This document shows positions 5,312-10,667 of a stretch of 10,667 bases of DNA, in pieces. This DNA comes from Pseudanabaena sp. CAN_BIN31 (GTDB taxonomy: Bacteria; Cyanobacteriota; Cyanobacteriia; Pseudanabaenales; Pseudanabaenaceae). The position numbers were made by a program, and so were the translations under genes. Each line of letters opens with the position of its first letter. Position 1 is the first letter of the stretch. The notes under the pieces were generated by a model. That model worked only from the letters and a program-made list of their open reading frames with translations, did not search any database and was not told the origin of the DNA. The stretch spans positions 1 to 10,667 of the forward strand of contig JAJAZG010000440.1 in assembly GCA_026785865.1 (NCBI GenBank), in the 5' to 3' direction.

Positions 5312-6064
5312 ATGTCTGAACCAATTAAACAAAAAATTAATGCCAATCTTGAGAAGGTAAAAGGAACAGGAAAGCTGAGAATTGAGAATATTCGCGAAAT
5401 TGTCAGAGACGCTGTTTCTCAGACGATCGCCGAACTCAAAGAAGGCTCAGGCGAGATTGGGCTAATCATTAAAGAAGCAATTTCTACGATGCTTGGTGAT
5501 TTGAGACTGAGACAACAACATGATCCCGAAGAAATAACCGCTTCCATTGAAGGTGCGATCGAAGGTGGTACAAGTCAGCGGCAGCAGGAAATTGCTCAAC
5601 AACGAGCGAGATTACAATCAATTCAGGCTCAGATCGATGAACGCCAAAAACAATTGGATCGAGAAATTGGTGATGTACTGACTGATCTGGACACCGCCAA
5701 TCATGAAGACTCAATGAAGACAGCGATTAACACTGCTGTCTATAACGTCAGAGAAAACCAAGATTCGGGAGTGCTTCAGCAGCAGTATCTCAAACTCAAA
5801 TCCCAATTGGAAAGCTTAGATGAAAGGTTGCTAGATCGCTATGGCGATCGCTACATCGAAGTCAAACATAAATGGGAGAATGCCAAAACTTGGTATGAGA
5901 AAACCAAAACCGAAGCAGAAGCGAGTGGGACTTTGCCTTTACACCAAAAGCAATCAGAAATTGAGCACAATTTTGGTGAATTAGGTACAGTAGTTGCCCG
6001 CAAAGAACAGGAGGTTAAAGAACATCTTCAAGAAATTTGGCAGGGCAAAACGTCTGAACGTTAG
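5312..6064 (+). CDS. Cyanobacterial coiled-coil protein of unknown function
   Basis: A 250-residue soluble protein with no signal peptide or membrane segment. Residues 1-85 are amphipathic helix with VRDAVSQTIAELKEGSGEIG and ITASIEGAIEGG, resembling apolipoprotein-like helical repeats. Residues about 88-128 form a strong coiled coil rich in Gln, Glu and Arg. Residues 150-205 are a second helical part with LDERLLDRYGDRYIEVKH and a KTWYEK stretch, and residues 210-245 a third. I recall similar proteins in other cyanobacteria, often mislabelled as histidine kinase, but there is no H-box or ATPase motif here. It likely self-associates or binds membranes through its helices. Only a weak ribosome site (GGATA) precedes the ATG. 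It stands between a REP-like repeat and a strong hairpin, so it may be a single-gene unit. Confidence 0.8.
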   Translation: MSEPIKQKINANLEKVKGTGKLRIENIREIVRDAVSQTIAELKEGSGEIGLIIKEAISTMLGDLRLRQQHDPEEITASIEGAIEGGTSQRQQEIAQQRARLQSIQAQIDERQKQLDREIGDVLTDLDTANHEDSMKTAINTAVYNVRENQDSGVLQQQYLKLKSQLESLDERLLDRYGDRYIEVKHKWENAKTWYEKTKTEAEASGTLPLHQKQSEIEHNFGELGTVVARKEQEVKEHLQEIWQGKTSER

Positions 6065-6070
6065 ACACCG

Positions 6071-6121
6071 CAAGATTTCGGATAAAAGTGTTGCAAGGCA
6101 ACACTTTTATCCGAAATCTTG
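6071..6121 (+). terminator. Perfect 24-bp-stem hairpin
   Basis: Arms 6071-6094 and 6098-6121 are exactly complementary around loop AAG. The inner part (TAAAAGTGTTGC) parallels the 271-303 hairpin (TAAAAGTGCCGC), with both arms changed together. It starts 7 bases after the coiled-coil gene's stop, has ACTTTTAT in the 3' arm, and is likely that gene's terminator. Confidence 0.75.
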
Positions 6122-6157
6122 GTTTCTCTTTCATGGAAATTATTTAGGAGATTAATG

Positions 6158-6328
6158 ATGAAACTATTGCAATATGTCTTGGCAATTGTGCTGCCACCTT
6201 TAGCGATCTTGCTGACCTATGGGATTAGTAGCACTCTGCTGATCAATATCGGACTGACCCTTTTAGGTTGGGTTCCAGGGGTTATTCATGCCGTGTGGGC
6301 AATCTCTAAACAGCAAGAACAAGTATGA
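6158..6328 (+). CDS. Pmp3/YqaE family small membrane protein
   Basis: A 56-residue protein from the ATG at 6158, preceded by AGGAG with 7 bases spacing; the ATG three bases earlier is also possible, while a TTG at 6119 lies inside the hairpin and is unlikely. The sequence is nearly all hydrophobic, with two transmembrane helices and the family pattern of a Pro pair (IVLPPLAILLTYG) and GWVPGVIHAVW before a short polar end KQQEQV. Pmp3/YqaE (UPF0057) proteins are small membrane proteins known in yeast and plants to affect membrane potential and salt tolerance; the role in bacteria is less clear. The next gene lies 35 bp downstream with its own SD, so they likely form one transcript. Confidence 0.9.
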   Translation: MKLLQYVLAIVLPPLAILLTYGISSTLLINIGLTLLGWVPGVIHAVWAISKQQEQV

Positions 6329-6363
6329 AATAACTAGAAATGATTTAATCAAGGAGAAAAAAT

Positions 6364-6711
6364 ATGATGGGATACTTTTTTACGATTTTGGCAACTGCAT
6401 TGAGCCTACTTATAGTGGATATCATTGTGCCAGGCGTGAATATTGCCAACTTTCCTTCGGCATTGATTGCAGGAGTGATCATTGGACTAGTCAACGCTTT
6501 CATTAGACCAATTCTTACAGCTTTATCTTTTCCGATCACGTTCCTAACTTTGGGAATCTTTTCATTCGTGGTGAATGGATTCTGTCTATGGCTAGCCTCA
6601 ATTTTAGCTCCAGGCTTCGAGATGAATGGACTTGTTGCCTTTATCCTTGCACCGATTGTTCTATCTTTTGCAAGTACTTTTTTAAATAACTACTTTGCGA
6701 AGGAAGCTTAA
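6364..6711 (+). CDS. YvlD-type membrane protein (phage holin family 4 superfamily)
   Basis: A 115-residue protein with AAGGAG 8 bases before its first ATG; a second ATG follows at once. Four transmembrane helices are visible, at about residues 4-24, 31-50, 54-77 and 88-109. The signature GLVNAFIRPIL (41-51) and the LSFPITFLTLGIFSFVVNG block mark the phage_holin_4_2/YvlD family. Despite the name, members are chromosomal membrane proteins, often in envelope-stress operons, and there is no phage context here. It follows the Pmp3-like gene closely and ends right before a terminator hairpin, giving a two-gene membrane-protein unit. Confidence 0.9.
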   Translation: MMGYFFTILATALSLLIVDIIVPGVNIANFPSALIAGVIIGLVNAFIRPILTALSFPITFLTLGIFSFVVNGFCLWLASILAPGFEMNGLVAFILAPIVLSFASTFLNNYFAKEA

Positions 6712-6713
6712 AG

Positions 6714-6760
6714 CTCAAAAAGCTGTAGCGCATGCTACGCGTGCGCCACAGCTTTTTGGG
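6714..6760 (+). terminator. Intrinsic terminator hairpin
   Basis: CAAAAAGCTGT (6716-6726) pairs with ACAGCTTTTTG (6748-6758). The core GCTACGCGTGCGCC and a GCGC/GCGC inner stem are followed by TTTTTGGGTTTGTTTTTT. This is a GC-rich stem followed by T runs, just 3 bases after the YvlD-like stop. Its core is almost that of the 1919-1975 palindrome, though the outer arms differ. Confidence 0.8.
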
Positions 6761-6814
6761 TTTGTTTTTTGCGCTAGGTAAAGTAAAACTTGCTATAAAA
6801 TTTAGGAGCTAAAG

Positions 6815-7252
6815 ATGAACTTTTTTTATAAAGTGCGTAATCTAATTTCTATACTGTTACTGGTTTGTGTCCTGACTTTTACAACGGCTTGTGGATCTAG
6901 TAAAAACCAAGCTACTAATCCTACAGAAACTAGTCAATCTGTGGGATATAGACAGTTAGCTAGAGGTAGTTCTACTCAAGGACAAAACTTTGGCGACTGG
7001 GTGATGGAAACTAGCAAGGGCTTAATTAAGGATGCTTATGTCCGTGACAATAACAAATTGGGGGTTGTGATTTCGCCAAAGGTTTTGCCTAGTGATGTCA
7101 AAAATCTAGCCAAATCTTTGACTCAGGGCTTTCGGCATAACTTCCCTAATCAAGACTTGACGGTTCTGATGTATGCCCCAGATAAGCAACTAATTTTGAC
7201 AGCTCGTTATGATATGCAGTCCAAGCAGATCGCATATCAGCAGCCTAGTTAA
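6815..7252 (+). CDS. Small lipoprotein of unknown function
   Basis: A 145-residue protein with GGAG 8 bases before the ATG. Residues 1-25 are a signal with hydrophobic core (LISILLLVCVLTFTTA) and Cys26 followed by GSS, a lipobox-type site and a likely outer- or plasma-membrane anchor. Residues 27-55 are a polar linker. Residues about 57-140 form a compact alpha/beta domain (FGDWVMETSKGLIKDAYVRD, LGVVISPKVLPSDVKNLAKSLTQ, LTVLMYAPDKQLILTARYD). I do not recognise this domain by name; it has no obvious catalytic motif. It has the size and layout of a small periplasmic sensor or BON-like domain, but that is only shape. It may share a transcript with the two genes after it, as no terminator separates them. 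Confidence 0.8.
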   Translation: MNFFYKVRNLISILLLVCVLTFTTACGSSKNQATNPTETSQSVGYRQLARGSSTQGQNFGDWVMETSKGLIKDAYVRDNNKLGVVISPKVLPSDVKNLAKSLTQGFRHNFPNQDLTVLMYAPDKQLILTARYDMQSKQIAYQQPS

Positions 7253-7307
7253 ATTAATGTGGATATTTTTCTTCCGTATCAATTCAATCTAATCAAAAGA
7301 GAATGTG

Positions 7308-7589
7308 ATGAATATGCAATCCACTTCGTTAAATAATGTTTATTGGCGAGATAACTATAGTTCTCGTCCCTATGCAGTCAAAGGCAGTAAGTTTGAAGAT
7401 TATGAAGCCGCTTATGAAGTCGGTCATGAGAGCTACGATCGCTATGCTAATCAGAGCTTTGAAGAAGTCGAACTCAGTCTGAAACAAGACTATGAATCCT
7501 ACTGTGCCAAACATGGCTATACAGAATTGCCTTGGGATCAAGCTAAACATGCAGTTCGGGATGCTTGGGATCAATCAGGAACAACCTAG
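7308..7589 (+). CDS. Small soluble protein, single copy of a stress-associated YDDY/WD domain
   Basis: A 93-residue protein; the ATG at 7308 is chosen over the GTG at 7305 (same frame) and the ATG at 7314, with AAAAGAGA just upstream. It has no signal or membrane segment. Its body (residues about 11-90) aligns by eye with residues 93-171 of the protein at 8619-9155: WRDNY/WRENY, EDYEAAYEVGHESYDR/DDYQSAYRIGYEGYDR, LKQDYE/LKRDYE, LPWDQAK/LPWDKAK, AVRDAWDQ/AVQDAWDK. The domain is rich in Tyr, Trp and Asp. I recall this pattern in small uncharacterised bacterial proteins, many with glycine zippers. This copy lacks the zipper. The following gene starts 16 bp after its stop. Confidence 0.8.
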   Translation: MNMQSTSLNNVYWRDNYSSRPYAVKGSKFEDYEAAYEVGHESYDRYANQSFEEVELSLKQDYESYCAKHGYTELPWDQAKHAVRDAWDQSGTT

Positions 7590-7605
7590 AAACATACCAA
7601 ATACT

Positions 7606-8115
7606 ATGTCAAATACTAGTGATGATTACAAAAGCCAAATTATGAAGGATTTGGCGGCTGGTGACAAGGAGACTCTGCCAGACGATCGCGAAAACTATCA
7701 AGACTTTGATAACTTTGCTCAAAAATCTTCGCGAGAAGAACGGCGCAACGTCTTCAGCGATATTTTTAATCCCGATCGCATTCCGTCGGCTCAAATGGAG
7801 CCAGAACTGCAAAAGGCAATCGCCAAGATCAAACCTAACGAACGGGACGATGTCGCCAGAGAGTTCTTTAGTCATCTAAAGAAGCGCGGACTTAGCGATC
7901 GCGATCTAGAAAAACAGTTGGGTCTATCCACTCACAATCCCAATCGGATGAATGCGGAAGATGTCAGTAAATTGGCTGGGTTTGTCTATCATTCTCATCC
8001 CGACATTTTCCATGAAGTGCTAGCCGATCAACCTGCCCTAGCTAAGTTTCTCAGCAATCCATTAGTCGGTGCAGCGATCGGTGCGATCGCGGCAAAATGG
8101 CTAGGCAAAAAATAA
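7606..8115 (+). CDS. Conserved small protein, function unknown, glycine/alanine C-terminal segment
   Basis: A 169-residue protein from the ATG at 7606; the frame stays open upstream to an ATG at 7492, but that stretch overlaps the previous gene and reads like shadow sequence. No strong SD is seen, so translation may be coupled to the gene before it. Residues 1-48 are acidic and polar, residues 65-150 helical (PNERDDVAREFFSHLKKRGL, LSDRDLEKQLGLST, AEDVSKLAGFVYHSHPDIFH), and residues 150-166 a short apolar segment with NPLVGAAIGAIAAKWLG, like half a glycine zipper that could associate with membrane. There is no recognised catalytic motif. The HIP1 site near 8085 codes within this last segment. 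Confidence 0.75.
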   Translation: MSNTSDDYKSQIMKDLAAGDKETLPDDRENYQDFDNFAQKSSREERRNVFSDIFNPDRIPSAQMEPELQKAIAKIKPNERDDVAREFFSHLKKRGLSDRDLEKQLGLSTHNPNRMNAEDVSKLAGFVYHSHPDIFHEVLADQPALAKFLSNPLVGAAIGAIAAKWLGKK

Positions 8116-8146
8116 TACAAAGAGAGAATTTACTCCTTTTGTATTA
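8113..8146 (+). terminator. Hairpin at the end of the 6815-8115 gene group
   Basis: TAATACAAAGAGAG (8113-8126) pairs with CTCCTTTTGTATTA (8133-8146) at 12 of 14 positions around a 6-base loop. The stop codon is the first triplet of the arm. It is AT-rich, so a weak terminator at best. Confidence 0.5.
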
Positions 8147-8259
8147 ATAAATGATTGACTATTGTATGAATTGTATAAAATGTTTTATAACTATTCAAAT
8201 CGTTACAATCATCTTTAGTAGCAAGGGTTAAAATGTGTATATAAAGAATTGATTTGATG

Positions 8260-8322
8260 TCTTGTCTAAGTTATTAAAAATCAAAAAATAGTCTTTTGAT
8301 TTTCTAAATAACTTAGACAAGA
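8260..8322. repeat. AT-rich palindrome, MITE-like or structured RNA
   Basis: TCTTGTCTAAGTTATT (8260-8275) is exactly complementary to 8307-8322. After a small asymmetry AAAATCAAAA and TTTTGATTTT pair further in, leaving loop AATAGTC. It gives more than 24 paired bases, lies over 140 bases from either gene, and has no T run after it on either strand, so it does not look like an ordinary terminator. Confidence 0.7.
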
Positions 8323-8429
8323 AAAAAATCTTTCTTTCTGCTTAGACATTCTCATATGCACCTAGAGCTAACGCCACTAAGGACTAGATATCAAATAACT
8401 ACAGCAATCCTAAATGATCTGAAGAGGGC

Positions 8430-8477
8430 TTCGACTTCACTAAGCCAGCAAGACCGATGGCTTAGTGGAATCAAATC
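8430..8477. repeat. Degenerate TTCGACT-type palindromic repeat
   Basis: CACTAAGCC (8438-8446) pairs exactly with GGCTTAGTG (8459-8467). Outside this, TTCGACTT and GGAATCAA are imperfectly complementary. The form resembles the common bacterial repeat with GGCTTCGACT...AGTCGAAGCC arms, decayed by transitions. Confidence 0.5.
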
Positions 8478-8618
8478 TCTAATCAAAATATTAGGTATAG
8501 ATACTTTCTTACAATAGTTGTTAACATCTAATTGTCACTTTGCGAAAGCAAATATCTAGGTAGAAAATCTTTGATTGCAGTCTAATCTCAATCCAAATAA
8601 ACTTAGAGGAAAATCAAC

Positions 8619-9155
8619 ATGAATACCAGTAAAAATACTGTTGAGTCTGATAGCAATCAATCTATCGTTGATGCTGATAAAAATGATGCCAATCGCGATC
8701 CGATTTCCAATGAACCAGGAGCGCATCCTGTTGGAACAGGCGTAGGAGCTGGTGCAGCTGGTACAGCCGCAACCTTAATCGGCGCAGCCGTTGGTGGACC
8801 TGTGGGCGGAGTCGTTGGCGCAGTTATTGGCTCAGTGATTGGTGGATTGGCGGGTAAAGTTACGGCTGAAAGCGTTAACCCCACCTTTGAAGATAATCAT
8901 TGGCGTGAAAACTATCCTACACGCTCCTATGCCGATCCCAACTTGCAATACGATGATTACCAATCCGCTTACCGCATTGGTTATGAAGGTTACGATCGCG
9001 CTACTGGTCAGAACTTTTACGAAGCTGAACCCAAATTGAAACGCGACTATGAAACCCACTGCGCCCAACATGGTCGGGCGGGACTGCCTTGGGACAAGGC
9101 TAAATCTGCAGTCCAAGATGCTTGGGATAAAGCTGATGCAGATGTAAAGCGTTAA
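8619..9155 (+). CDS. Glycine-zipper protein with C-terminal YDDY/WD domain
   Basis: A 178-residue protein with AGAGGA 8-9 bases before the ATG. Residues 1-35 are polar and acidic. Residues 38-80 are a classic glycine zipper (GTGVGAGAAGTAATLIGAAVGG, GGVVGAVIGSVIGGLAGK by parts), able to form a tight membrane-associated helical hairpin. Residues 93-171 are the domain shared with the 7308-7589 protein (WRENY, YDDYQSAYRIGYEGYDR, LKRDYETHC, LPWDKAKSAVQDAWDK). There is no cleavable signal, so it is probably cytosolic or inner-membrane associated. Proteins of this design are common and often labelled only as hypothetical. Placement between stress-type genes supports a stress role, by inference. A short GC hairpin follows. 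Confidence 0.83.
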   Translation: MNTSKNTVESDSNQSIVDADKNDANRDPISNEPGAHPVGTGVGAGAAGTAATLIGAAVGGPVGGVVGAVIGSVIGGLAGKVTAESVNPTFEDNHWRENYPTRSYADPNLQYDDYQSAYRIGYEGYDRATGQNFYEAEPKLKRDYETHCAQHGRAGLPWDKAKSAVQDAWDKADADVKR

Positions 9156-9170
9156 GGTCTACGCCGAATG

Positions 9171-9190
9171 GGAGGGGCTTTAACCCCTCC
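9171..9190 (+). terminator. Short GC-rich hairpin
   Basis: GGAGGGG (9171-9177) pairs with CCCCTCC (9184-9190) around CTTTAA, 16 bases after the stop. No T run follows, so it would be a weak terminator or an RNA-stability stem. Confidence 0.5.
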
Positions 9191-9232
9191 ATCTAATCAC
9201 CAATATCTATGATTTTAGAGAGTATTAATCAC

Positions 9233-10270
9233 ATGCCTGTACAACTCGAAGACAATAAGCGCAATGCGATCGCTGGCAAACTAGCTGAGATGAAATTCTT
9301 ACAGAATGTATTGATTGCCAACGAACAAGCTTTGGTTGAAGCCTGTCCCGATCGCGATCTTTCTAATCGATTTGAATCTTTTCTACGCGACGATCGCAAG
9401 AACTTGGGTATCATCGATACTGTCATCGTTCAGTATGGAATTAAAGCCGAACCCAACGCTTCGATGCAGAAAGAAGTTGAAGAGGTCGAGAAAATGATTC
9501 AAGATCAGGATCTCTCCTTATTTGAGAAGGTCACCAAGCATGAACTGCTCAAGCATACTCAAGCAATGGCTGGAGTGCTAGTCCATAAGGCGGCGCAAGT
9601 AGTTGGTGCAGATATTGCCGTTGCGATCGCACCTCTCAACGCGGTTAACTTTGAAAATCGCGCCCATGAAGAGCAACTGAAAGGGATTATGGAATCTCTG
9701 AGTACTCTCGAACTCACAGGCAAACCCGCCGCTCAAGGGCTATGGGCTGGAGTACAAGATACGATCGCCGCCCTGAGTGGGCTGGCTGGTGGCATCATCA
9801 GTCGTAGCGATCATGAGATGAGTATTTGCGACTTGATCCGTTTAGATCATACCAAGGTAAGCACTCTGTTTGGTCAGATTCGCGCTACTGAAGATCCACA
9901 GCAGCTAGAAGAGTTTTTTGGACAGATTTACCAAGACTTGTCTGCTCACTCTGAAGCTGAAGAGCAAGTTCTCTATCCCGTGGTGCGTCCTTTCTACAAC
10001 GATATTCAAGAGCTATTCGACGAACAAGCAGACATGAAGGAAATTCTCGCTCAGATTAAAGCGATGAATTGTGAGGACGTAGTGGAATTCAAAGCTGCAC
10101 TAGCTCGTTTGGAAACTGCGGTAGGTATGCATATGGAAGAGGAAGAAGCAGAAATGTTTCCTCGCATCAAGGAGAGCTTCGGCGATGAGCAGCAAAAACG
10201 TATGGCAACGGAATTCAAGACTGCCAAAAGCCAGATTCAAGACGATCGCTTAGCAACTGCTGCTCGCTAA
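9233..10270 (+). CDS. Hemerythrin (HHE) domain protein with helical N-terminal domain
   Basis: A 345-residue protein from the ATG at 9233, chosen because GAGAG lies about 10 bases upstream and because remembered cyanobacterial homologues begin MP-Q; an ATG at 9209 would add 8 residues. Residues about 195-320 are a hemerythrin-type four-helix domain with candidate diiron ligands H206 (RLDHTK), H239 and E243 (HSEAEEQ), and H300 and E304 (HMEEEEAEMFP). Such domains bind O2 or NO or sense iron. Residues 1-165 are a separate all-helical domain with E104, H108, E141, H145 and E146, which might be a second ferritin- or hemerythrin-like bundle; this is inference. No signal is present, so it is cytosolic. 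A strong terminator follows 31 bases after the stop. Confidence 0.87.
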   Translation: MPVQLEDNKRNAIAGKLAEMKFLQNVLIANEQALVEACPDRDLSNRFESFLRDDRKNLGIIDTVIVQYGIKAEPNASMQKEVEEVEKMIQDQDLSLFEKVTKHELLKHTQAMAGVLVHKAAQVVGADIAVAIAPLNAVNFENRAHEEQLKGIMESLSTLELTGKPAAQGLWAGVQDTIAALSGLAGGIISRSDHEMSICDLIRLDHTKVSTLFGQIRATEDPQQLEEFFGQIYQDLSAHSEAEEQVLYPVVRPFYNDIQELFDEQADMKEILAQIKAMNCEDVVEFKAALARLETAVGMHMEEEEAEMFPRIKESFGDEQQKRMATEFKTAKSQIQDDRLATAAR

Positions 10271-10300
10271 TTTTCTCATCGGCTTACGCTGTTGAGACTT

Positions 10301-10357
10301 TAAAACCCAAGAATGGAGTTGCAATGTGAAGCGTTGCAACTCCATTCTTGGGTTTTA
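10301..10357 (+). terminator. 24-bp-stem hairpin after the hemerythrin gene
   Basis: Arms 10301-10324 and 10334-10357 are exactly complementary (TAAAACCCAAGAATGG onward) around a 9-base loop TGTGAAGCG. The 3' arm ends CTTGGGTTTTA. The outer half is like the 878-928 hairpin, with a paired G:C for A:T change. Confidence 0.75.
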
Positions 10358-10405
10358 TCTTAGTCATATTTATTTATTTCTATCCGTTTCTTTATAGGTC
10401 AGATT

Positions 10406-10600
10406 ATGAAGTTGATTAGCGGTTCTCGTAATACGGCTCCTTACGAATATCTCGATAACGATATTAGTAATCGGCGAATTGAGACTTTGGTTGATGGAGT
10501 TTTTGCGATCGCATTGACGTTATTAGCATTAGACCTCTTGCAGAACTCAAAACGTGATACAGTTATGGGTTGGCTTGATTTAGGCTTTTCTGCTGTTTGA
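10406..10600 (+). pseudogene. Truncated TMEM175 (DUF1211) family potassium-channel-like gene
   Basis: The ATG at 10406 has AGG 8 bases upstream, and the first residues match the N-terminus of bacterial TMEM175-type channels: NRRIETLVDGVFAIALTLLALDL (residues about 22-44 taken together), which carries the R...D...A..T pattern of the first, pore-lining helix. A TGA at 10598 ends it after 64 residues, though full members have about 200 residues and six helices. None of the three forward frames after the stop shows the usual LLPSLLAYLLSF-like second helix; one frame stays open from about 10576 to the window end without clear homology. It is probably a broken gene. Sequence past the window would decide. 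Confidence 0.65.
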
Positions 10601-10667
10601 TTGGCTCAATCTACAACTATGACTTGGATATAGCTGAGATTAACCAAACCCGTTACTCTACCATGAA

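Larger units (their letters stand above)
8147..8618. other. Non-coding gap of about 470 bp with palindromes
   Basis: No ORF with coding character is present. It contains a strong AT-rich palindrome (8260-8322), a degenerate palindrome (8430-8477), and a small stem TTTGC-GAAA-GCAAA (8539-8552). The right part should hold the promoter of the gene at 8619, whose SD (AGAGGA) is at about 8605-8610, but no clear -35/-10 pair could be picked. A small RNA is possible but not shown. Confidence 0.5.

Noticed and set aside
5154..5360. Short ORFs on both strands over the REP-like repeat
   Set aside because: They translate low-complexity Pro/Ser/Gly/Arg from the repeat and overlap real gene starts.
5312..6064. 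Histidine kinase
   Set aside because: Homologues may carry that label, but no H-box, N, G1 or G2 ATPase motifs are present; only helical and coiled-coil sequence is seen.
6288..6539. Short ORFs overlapping the Pmp3 and YvlD genes
   Set aside because: They are alternative-frame shadows of two well-supported membrane protein genes with good ribosome sites.
6364..6711. Phage lysis module
   Set aside because: The holin-4 family name is misleading; there is no endolysin, phage structural gene or integrase, and neighbours are stress genes.
7329..7574. Antisense ORF of 81 residues, similar to another antisense ORF at 8832-9116
   Set aside because: The two antisense frames resemble each other only because their sense strands encode the same duplicated domain; they have no ribosome site and odd composition.
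7492..7605. Upstream extension of the 169-residue protein
   Set aside because: It overlaps the end of the preceding gene in another frame and has no coding character; the ATG at 7606 is preferred.

Overview
The window looks like a chromosomal segment of a filamentous or unicellular cyanobacterium, possibly Pseudanabaena-like. HIP1 octamers (GCGATCGC) occur at least a dozen times, the proteins resemble cyanobacterial families, and nearly every gene ends in a long hairpin of one palindrome style. The genus is inference; the cyanobacterial assignment is firm.

Layout. Positions 1-313 are mobile-element debris: the tail of a probable TnpB gene, an IS200/IS605-type right end with stacked hairpins that would form the 3' part of an omega (reRNA) RNA, and a 103-bp MITE sitting inside an older palindrome. 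Positions 356-794 are a decayed Mg2+-importing P-type ATPase (MgtA type): its first 50 or so residues are joined out of frame to its C-terminal membrane region. Positions 944-3063 carry three minus-strand genes: a YflT-type general stress protein with a glycine zipper, a BON-domain lipoprotein, and an exported protein with a C-terminal beta-barrel.

From 3552 everything is on the plus strand: two exported ferritin-like proteins in tandem (one Tat-type, one Sec-type signal), a REP-like cruciform, a coiled-coil cyanobacterial protein, a Pmp3/YqaE membrane peptide, a YvlD-type (phage holin 4 superfamily) membrane protein, a small lipoprotein, two small soluble proteins, a 500-bp non-coding gap with palindromes, a glycine-zipper protein whose C-terminal domain repeats that of the earlier 93-residue protein, a hemerythrin-domain protein, and a truncated TMEM175-type channel gene at the right edge.

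How it fits together. The families (YflT/GSP17M, BON, Pmp3, YvlD, glycine zippers, ferritin-like, hemerythrin) are each associated in the literature with envelope, osmotic or oxidative stress. Their grouping here reads as a cyanobacterial stress and envelope-maintenance island with exported and cytosolic iron/oxygen-binding proteins. It is not a phage, CRISPR, toxin or biosynthetic locus. No tRNA, rRNA or CRISPR array was seen. The most unusual non-coding signal is the set of gene-end palindromes: some share a core but have different arms, and each remains almost perfectly self-complementary.
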